47,297 nucleotides of DNA from Agromyces albus (GTDB lineage Bacteria; Actinomycetota; Actinomycetes; Actinomycetales; Microbacteriaceae): the NCBI RefSeq assembly GCF_004134825.1, contig NZ_SDPN01000033.1, positions 1 through 47,297 on the forward strand, read 5' to 3'. The notes below the pieces were generated by a model, which had not been told where the DNA came from, searched no databases, and saw only the letters and a program-made list of their open reading frames with translations. The position numbers and the translations under genes were made by a program. Of this stretch, positions 42,755 through 47,297 are shown piece by piece. Positions within the stretch are counted from its first letter, which is position 1. The number at the start of each line of letters is the position of its first letter.

Positions 42755-43957
42755 TCAGGCGGGCACGGATGCCGCGGCGCGGTGCACTCGCAGCGGCAAC
42801 TGCTGCTGCACAGACAGGTAGGGGGCGGCGGCGGCCGCCGCCGGGTCTTGGTGTTCGATGCGTTCCCAACGCTGGGAGGTTGCGAGGAGCAGTTCCTCCA
42901 GTTCCATGACGGCGAACATGCGGCCCATGCAGAAGTGACGGCCGACCCCCCAGTTCAGCGGCATCCGCTCCGAACGGCCGATGTCGAACTGGTCAGGGCT
43001 GGTGAAGACACGCTGGTCCCGGTGCGCCGCGCCGATCAGGGCGAAAACGTGGTCGCCGGCGTGCACCGGGACATTGTCGATGTGGGTGTCAACGGTCGCG
43101 ACCCTGAAAATCCATGCGTCCCCCGGACGGTACCGAGCGGATTCGGTCACCGCAGACGACGCCAGCTCGGGGTGTTCCCGCAGCCGCTGCCACTGGTCGG
43201 GATTCGCCGCGAACGACCAGAACATCAGCGCAGCAAGGATCTGCGTCGTGTCAGTACTCGCAGCCAACAGCGTGACAAGAGCCGAGCGGATGTCGTTCGC
43301 GGTGACGTTTCCCGCGGCCTGTTGAGCCAGCAGATGGTCGATCACGTTGCTGTCCGGAGTGCCGGGCGTGTGAATGGCGATCAGATCGTCGACCCAGTTC
43401 GTCAGCTCGGTCCACGCAAGAGTGACATGCTCACCGAGCGTCGGGTCCATCTCGAACACCCGAACGGACTCCTCCGAGATCCGGCTGATGAAATCGCCGT
43501 GCGCGATGGGGTCCACGCCCAGCAGACGAGCAAACACCCCCGCCGGCACGTCGCGAATCAGTTGACCGACCAGCTCGACCTCTGCCGCGTCGCCGATATC
43601 GTCCAGCGCCGCCTCGATGTCAGCTCGCACGTCGGCACGCATCGCGGCCACCCGCGCGGGGGTGAAGAACGAGCCGATCGCTGCGCGCAATCGCGTATGG
43701 GCGGCCCCCTCGGCGTAGTTCACGCTGCTCTCCACGAGATCGCGGAAGGTCGCGTCGTCCACGCCCGAGTGATCGAAGAGCTCGAGAAGGCCAGTGCTGA
43801 AGTCAGTGTTCCGCAGAAGCGCCGAGCTCACGTCATAGCCGAGCACCTCTACCCCGCGCGCGGAGCGCACGACGTTAGTCTCGGGTGCCACCCGTTCCCA
43901 CGGAAGCCAGGGCGTCTGCACCAGCTCATCGACAGTGAACGACTCGTTTGCAACCAT
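42755..43957 (-). CDS. Cytochrome P450
   Basis: A 400-residue soluble bacterial P450. The heme-binding motif is WGVGRHFCMGRMFA with the Cys ligand at about residue 343; the usual Phe at the start of the motif is Trp. The I-helix reads TLLAASTDTTQ, and the K-helix ExxR is ESARYRP. Two ATGs in tandem (43960 and 43957) follow AAGGAGG; the second gives better spacing. It is first in the cargo operon, divergent from a TetR gene with a perfect operator between. Likely reactions are hydroxylation or N/O-dealkylation of the compound later processed by the amidase and deiminase. Confidence 0.93.
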   Translation of the reverse strand: MVANESFTVDELVQTPWLPWERVAPETNVVRSARGVEVLGYDVSSALLRNTDFSTGLLELFDHSGVDDATFRDLVESSVNYAEGAAHTRLRAAIGSFFTPARVAAMRADVRADIEAALDDIGDAAEVELVGQLIRDVPAGVFARLLGVDPIAHGDFISRISEESVRVFEMDPTLGEHVTLAWTELTNWVDDLIAIHTPGTPDSNVIDHLLAQQAAGNVTANDIRSALVTLLAASTDTTQILAALMFWSFAANPDQWQRLREHPELASSAVTESARYRPGDAWIFRVATVDTHIDNVPVHAGDHVFALIGAAHRDQRVFTSPDQFDIGRSERMPLNWGVGRHFCMGRMFAVMELEELLLATSQRWERIEHQDPAAAAAAPYLSVQQQLPLRVHRAAASVPA

Positions 43958-43974
43958 CATCTTCCTCCTTGAAA

Positions 43975-43989
43975 TATGACAGTGTCATA
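43975..43989. promoter_or_regulatory. TetR-type operator TATGACA-G-TGTCATA
   Basis: A perfect 7-bp dyad around a single G, in the 139-base gap between the P450 and the divergent TetR gene. It ends 15-18 bases upstream of the P450 start, overlapping the expected promoter and leader. The adjacent TetR is the natural candidate to bind it and release on substrate binding. Confidence 0.75.
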
Positions 43990-44099
43990 CTAAAGCATGG
44001 TTAGGAGGCGCTAGACAAGAGTTGTAACGAGCGATTTACATCGGCGACACACGAGCAAATGCGTCGATCGACGCGCGACGAGAGGAACTGTGACCCCGG

Positions 44100-44723
44100 G
44101 TGCCCAAGATCGTGGACTATGAGGAGAGACGAAAGGAGCTCGGCACAGCACTGCTCGAAGTCCTCGCACGCGACGGCATCGAGGGCGTATCCGTACGGAG
44201 CGTCGCGGCCCAAGCCGGCTGGACTCGCGGGGTCATCGCTCACTACTTCTCTGACCGAGACGAACTGCTGCTCTACGCATATCGGCTTGCCCTACAGCGA
44301 GAGCACGCCATGGTTCGGAACCGCGACGGAGACCCGGTGGGCCGGCTCGTCGCGCTCCTCGTGCGCGCGCTCCCGATCGACGAAGCGAGCTCGCTCGACT
44401 ACCGCATCTTCCTCGGCCTGCTCGGCCGCCTGGCCGATCGACCAGACCTCGCCGCATCATTGGCATCGGACCACGCCGCCTACGAGGCCAGAGTCCTCGA
44501 CGCCGTCGGCTTCGCCATCGACTCCGGCGCCATCCGTACTGCGCTTTCCGCCGAAACGCTGGCAAACATGCTCTCCATCTACGTCGACGGACTTACCGTC
44601 GGCTGCGCCATCAACCCCCATCAGATCACCCAAGCGAACCTCGAAGCACAGATCACCGCCTTCCTCCGCACTGTCGCACGCACCGACACAACGCAGACCG
44701 AACCCTCGGACGCGCCGCATTAG
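44100..44723 (+). CDS. TetR-family regulator of the P450 cargo operon
   Basis: A 207-residue TetR protein. The helix-turn-helix spans about residues 10-52: RKELGTALLEVLARDGIEGV, then VRSVAAQAGWTRGVIAHYFS. The ligand domain shows BetI-like features (LGLLGRLADRPDLAASLASD). The start is GTG 44100 with GAGGAAC about 12 bases upstream, a weak site. It is the only plus-strand gene between 29.2 and 47.3 kb and diverges from the P450 operon. It most likely represses that operon through the palindrome at 43975-43989 and may be induced by the pathway substrate. Confidence 0.9.
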   Translation: MPKIVDYEERRKELGTALLEVLARDGIEGVSVRSVAAQAGWTRGVIAHYFSDRDELLLYAYRLALQREHAMVRNRDGDPVGRLVALLVRALPIDEASSLDYRIFLGLLGRLADRPDLAASLASDHAAYEARVLDAVGFAIDSGAIRTALSAETLANMLSIYVDGLTVGCAINPHQITQANLEAQITAFLRTVARTDTTQTEPSDAPH

Positions 44724-44829
44724 CGCGTGAGGTCGAATATCTACGGTCACGAATACGGGACGCTGCCAGGTATCCGTCCCGCCCGGGAGATGTCGGAGAG
44801 GCAGAACCAAGCTCGGAGGACCACCAGAA

Positions 44830-45147
44830 CTAGGTCCGTCGCGTCACGGCATTGGCGTATACCCAGACGAGCCGATCCTGCCGCGTCATCGGGTCTGGGT
44901 ACTTCACGAGCACGGCGCCACGGGTCCAGGCCACAGCCTCGCCTTCCACCCTTCGTGGTTCCTCGTAGACGACCCGATACCGGACGGATGCGATAACGGG
45001 CACCGGTTCGGGGGCCTCGGCGCGGGCGCCGGTGTGTCGAACTTCTGCAGTCGTCAGGCTGACCGGATTCCCGAGCTTTTCCTGCTCGAGGCGGATCTCG
45101 TCGGCGCGTTGGTCAGCAGCGTCGGGGTACCTGCGGTTGCCGCCCAC
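44830..45147 (-). CDS. Hypothetical protein of the conjugation module (105 aa)
   Basis: A small protein that I do not recognise. The N-terminal part is charged and helical (DAADQRADEIRLEQEKLGNP) and the C-terminal part is strand-rich (ASVRYRVVYEEPRRVEGEAV, then RLVWVYANAVTRR). GTG 45147 is preferred because it follows the upstream stop by one base (TGACGTG), allowing re-initiation; an upstream ATG at 45207 would overlap the neighbour by 59 bases. It belongs to the conjugation operon and is the last gene before the cargo block. Confidence 0.55.
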   Translation of the reverse strand: MGGNRRYPDAADQRADEIRLEQEKLGNPVSLTTAEVRHTGARAEAPEPVPVIASVRYRVVYEEPRRVEGEAVAWTRGAVLVKYPDPMTRQDRLVWVYANAVTRRT

Positions 45148-45148
45148 G

Positions 45149-45424
45149 TCAGGCGTAGGTCGCTTCGACGGTCCAGCCGTTCGGCGCGTGGCGCAAGTCG
45201 AAGACAAGAACCGTGCCGGCGTCGGTCCGTCCGGTGACCCGCCACCCAGGTGCCAGGATCACGTCTGCCGGTGGGTGAGAGATACCGCTGGGCCATTCGG
45301 GATTTCGCGGGAGCGAGGTCGGCTGGTCGATGACTCGGTAGCGCGTACCGTGATGGACGAGTCGCGCCGGAAGGTCAGTGCCGTCCAGCCAAACGGTGAC
45401 GGGCTCACCGTGGGTTCTGAGCAT
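45149..45424 (-). CDS. Small conserved protein, DUF6504-like
   Basis: A 91-residue all-beta protein. HGEPVTVWLDGTDLPARLVH, a repeated GTRYRV strand and GWRVTGRTDAGTVLVFDL resemble the short DUF6504-type domain seen in actinobacteria. Function is unknown. It is directly upstream of the 105-residue protein and downstream of the SCO6880-type gene, so it is part of the conjugation operon. The family name is from pattern memory only. Confidence 0.55.
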   Translation of the reverse strand: MLRTHGEPVTVWLDGTDLPARLVHHGTRYRVIDQPTSLPRNPEWPSGISHPPADVILAPGWRVTGRTDAGTVLVFDLRHAPNGWTVEATYA

Positions 45425-45527
45425 GGGGCCTCCTCAGAGATTCGAAACTATGTTCGATGGTAGGCCTGGGCCGCGCGACACGCAATCTCGGGTCTGCGGC
45501 CATATAACGGTCGGACGTTCTCGCCGA

Positions 45528-46991
45528 CTACACGCTCCGACAGAGCGGCAGTGCCGCCGCAGTGAACGCCTGCGCCTGCTGTCCGACGAGTCGCCTGACC
45601 TCGCACGACGCCTGAATAGCCGCTTGCTCGATCGCCGCGACTGCGGCATCCAAGTCGTCGATGGTCGGCGCGGTAACGCACACGAGCCCGGTCGTCCGCA
45701 GCACTCCATGGCCGGCCGTCAGATCGGCTTCCTGCTGCAGCACGTCGTCGTACTCGGCGGTGGCGGTGGCGTCCTCGATCTGCCCGATGCGGCGGCGTTG
45801 GTGGGCGTCGCTGATGAGCTCGGTCTTCTTCTTGCGTATGTCGCGCGCGGCCTGATCGGCCCGAACCGGCAGGTAGTACAGCGACACTGTCCGGAGCACC
45901 CCATTCGTGAAGACCACCGGTGAGAGGAAGCCGGGGAACACTTGCGATCTGGGCCATTCGCTGATCCAAAGCACGGCATGGAATGCGCTGTCGGAGCGAA
46001 GCCGGTCCCACGACTCGGCGACGGCGACCGGCCCAGCGGTTGCGAGGTCGCGCCCGATCACGCGATGCCGTTCGAGTTCGACGCCGACATCGGGGTCGTA
46101 TGCGGTGCGGAGGACGCTCGCGAGTTGGTCCGCGGTGAGCCATCCGTCGACGACGAGGTCGGCAGCCCGGAGCGCTCCGGTGAGCGCTGTCATCTCCTGG
46201 CGGAGCACGGTTGCGGCACCGCGCATGCCGCCGCCCGATGTGCGGATCTGGCGAGCGGCGGCCCGCAGATCGAGGGCGAGGCTGATGGTAGTCGCGTGCC
46301 GCTCGCCGGCCGGCCCTGCGCGCTCGATGAGCTCGCGGTAGGTCGACGCGGCCCAGCTGTCGTCGTGGATGCCGTGCCGTTCCCACCATTCCGCGAGCCC
46401 GCTGCCGGAGTCGGGGAGAGTGCGTTCGGTGACCTGAAGGCGCGCGATGCGCCCGGAGCGGCAGGCGCCCGCGAGTACTCGACCCCAGCCAGTGACGCGC
46501 CGGTGTTGTTCGCCGGGGTCGAGAAGCGCGAACGCGGGGTGCGAGACCGCAACGATCGCGGTGAGGGTCTGGGCGTGCGGGTCGTGAATCATCACCGCAC
46601 CGGACTCCGGGTCGTGCCATTCTCGCAGCGGCGCGGCGTCGCCGGGCAGGGCGAGGGTGCCGGCGGGGCGCGGGCGGATGATGCGGCGCCGATAGGTGAG
46701 CTGTCCGAGGGCGGTGCGCAACAGCCAGCGGCCGGTGATCGGCACCCATTCGACGATCTTGCGTCCGCCGATCGGGATGGCCGCGACGAGTGCGGCCGTG
46801 CCCCAGATCGGGGACGTCCACGCGATCCCGGACGCGCCCGTTGTGTAGAGCGCGCTGACGATGGTGAGCACACCGATCGAGAGCGCGACGAGCTGGGGGA
46901 GCGAGAGACCGAGCAGGACCCCTCGTCGGGTGAGCCTCGAGAACTGAACCGGGGCGAGCGTGTATCCGGGCCGCGTTGTGTCGGTGTCCAT
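45528..46991 (-). CDS. SCO6880-family conjugation protein (VirB4 N-terminal-like)
   Basis: A 487-residue protein starting at ATG 46991 (MDTDTTRPGYTLAP), with GAAAGGA about 10 bases upstream. Two closely spaced N-terminal membrane segments (about residues 25-75) are followed by a soluble domain including GRKIVEWVPITGRWLLRTAL. Later come SPVVFTNGVLRTVSLYYLPV and TAEYDDVLQQEADLTAGHG, typical of SCO6880-type proteins. In actinobacterial conjugation systems this protein partners the separate VirB4-like ATPase. Here the two genes are separated by the 9.5-kb cargo block. Confidence 0.85.
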   Translation of the reverse strand: MDTDTTRPGYTLAPVQFSRLTRRGVLLGLSLPQLVALSIGVLTIVSALYTTGASGIAWTSPIWGTAALVAAIPIGGRKIVEWVPITGRWLLRTALGQLTYRRRIIRPRPAGTLALPGDAAPLREWHDPESGAVMIHDPHAQTLTAIVAVSHPAFALLDPGEQHRRVTGWGRVLAGACRSGRIARLQVTERTLPDSGSGLAEWWERHGIHDDSWAASTYRELIERAGPAGERHATTISLALDLRAAARQIRTSGGGMRGAATVLRQEMTALTGALRAADLVVDGWLTADQLASVLRTAYDPDVGVELERHRVIGRDLATAGPVAVAESWDRLRSDSAFHAVLWISEWPRSQVFPGFLSPVVFTNGVLRTVSLYYLPVRADQAARDIRKKKTELISDAHQRRRIGQIEDATATAEYDDVLQQEADLTAGHGVLRTTGLVCVTAPTIDDLDAAVAAIEQAAIQASCEVRRLVGQQAQAFTAAALPLCRSV

Positions 46992-46993
46992 GG

Positions 46994-47297
46994 TCAAACA
47001 TCCTTTCGTGCGCGAGCAACCGCTCCCGACGCGGCATCCGGCCACGGCGAAGGGGTCGGATGCCGCGTGGATCCGAGAACCGGTGGTGGCGCGGTCGAGG
47101 GAGCGGATGCCCCGCTGTCGCCAGCGGCGTCGACGTGTGTGTCGCTGATGCTCCCGACCGCGTTGCCGGCGCGGGGGCCGGCCTGCGCTGCGGCACCCGC
47201 GACGGCCGCACCGGCCGCGACACCTGTCCCAGCGGCCCCGGCTGCTGCACTCGCACCTGCCCCAGACGCCCCGGATCGTGCCGCCATGCCACCGGCC
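46994..47297 (-). CDS. C-terminal end of a TrbL/VirB6-like membrane protein (partial)
   Basis: The frame is open to the window edge, so only about the last 100 residues are seen. They are Ala/Gly/Pro-rich (ASAAAGAAGTGVAAGAAVAG, then QAGPRAGNAVGSISDT), the usual low-complexity tail of TrbL-like channel proteins. Its stop lies two bases before the SCO6880-type start, consistent with the order TrbL-SCO6880-VirB4 in such operons. The membrane helices would lie outside the window. Confidence 0.6.
   Translation of the reverse strand, partial: AGGMAARSGASGAGASAAAGAAGTGVAAGAAVAGAAAQAGPRAGNAVGSISDTHVDAAGDSGASAPSTAPPPVLGSTRHPTPSPWPDAASGAVARARKDV

Noticed and set aside
45448..47292. 614-codon minus-strand frame
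   Set aside because: Arg/Pro-rich shadow of the SCO6880-type gene in another frame.

Overview
The window is high-GC DNA from an actinobacterium. Gene density, GTG/TTG starts, the 3-oxoadipate-type genes and a TrbL-SCO6880-VirB4-TraG conjugation module suggest a soil or plant-associated member of the Microbacteriaceae or a close relative. That placement is an inference; there is no rRNA or housekeeping marker. I found no rRNA, tRNA, CRISPR array, integrase or intact insertion sequence. All alignments, percentages and positions were worked out by hand.

Region 1 (1-13.3 kb, + strand) is a glycoside-utilisation operon. It holds an MFS/GPH-type sugar carrier, two different GH3 enzymes, a GH1 beta-glycosidase, a divergent (alpha/alpha)6-barrel hydrolase, two SDR oxidoreductases and two SGNH esterases. 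This set can import, de-esterify and deglycosylate plant glycosides. It ends at a broken TetR fragment and an intact TetR gene on the opposite strand.

Region 2 (14.5-21.6 kb) is a minus-strand operon facing a divergent IclR regulator. It encodes a PycB/OadA-type carboxyltransferase, a biotin carrier, a biotin carboxylase, a broken bioY, both subunits of a PcaIJ-type CoA-transferase and a PcaF-type thiolase. Carboxylase, CoA-transferase and thiolase together could turn a methyl ketone into acetyl-CoA. The carboxyltransferase lacks the Thr that pyruvate carboxylases use for proton transfer, so a non-pyruvate substrate such as levulinate or acetone is plausible. This is the strongest candidate for an undescribed pathway.

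Region 3 (21.6-28.6 kb, + strand) opens with a clear promoter and operator. It encodes an acetoacetate-decarboxylase-like protein, a VanB/PDR-type reductase with no oxygenase nearby, a cupin, an SDR, an NTF2-like protein, an MFS exporter, and an SDR that is a close paralogue of one in region 1. Remnants of a deleted SDR and of a glycoside hydrolase lie between and after these genes.

Region 4 (29.2-47.3 kb, mostly minus strand) is part of an integrative conjugative element or conjugative plasmid: a DUF4913-like protein, SSB, TraG/VirD4 coupling protein, DprA, VirB4-like ATPase, SCO6880-family protein and the end of a TrbL-like protein. About 9.5 kb of cargo (35.3-44.7 kb) sits inside this module: amidase, agmatine-deiminase-like enzyme, YtcJ-type amidohydrolase, APC permease, a complete ferredoxin reductase/ferredoxin/P450 chain, and a divergent TetR with a perfect palindromic operator. 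The cargo looks like an inducible pathway for a guanidino or amide compound carried by the mobile element.
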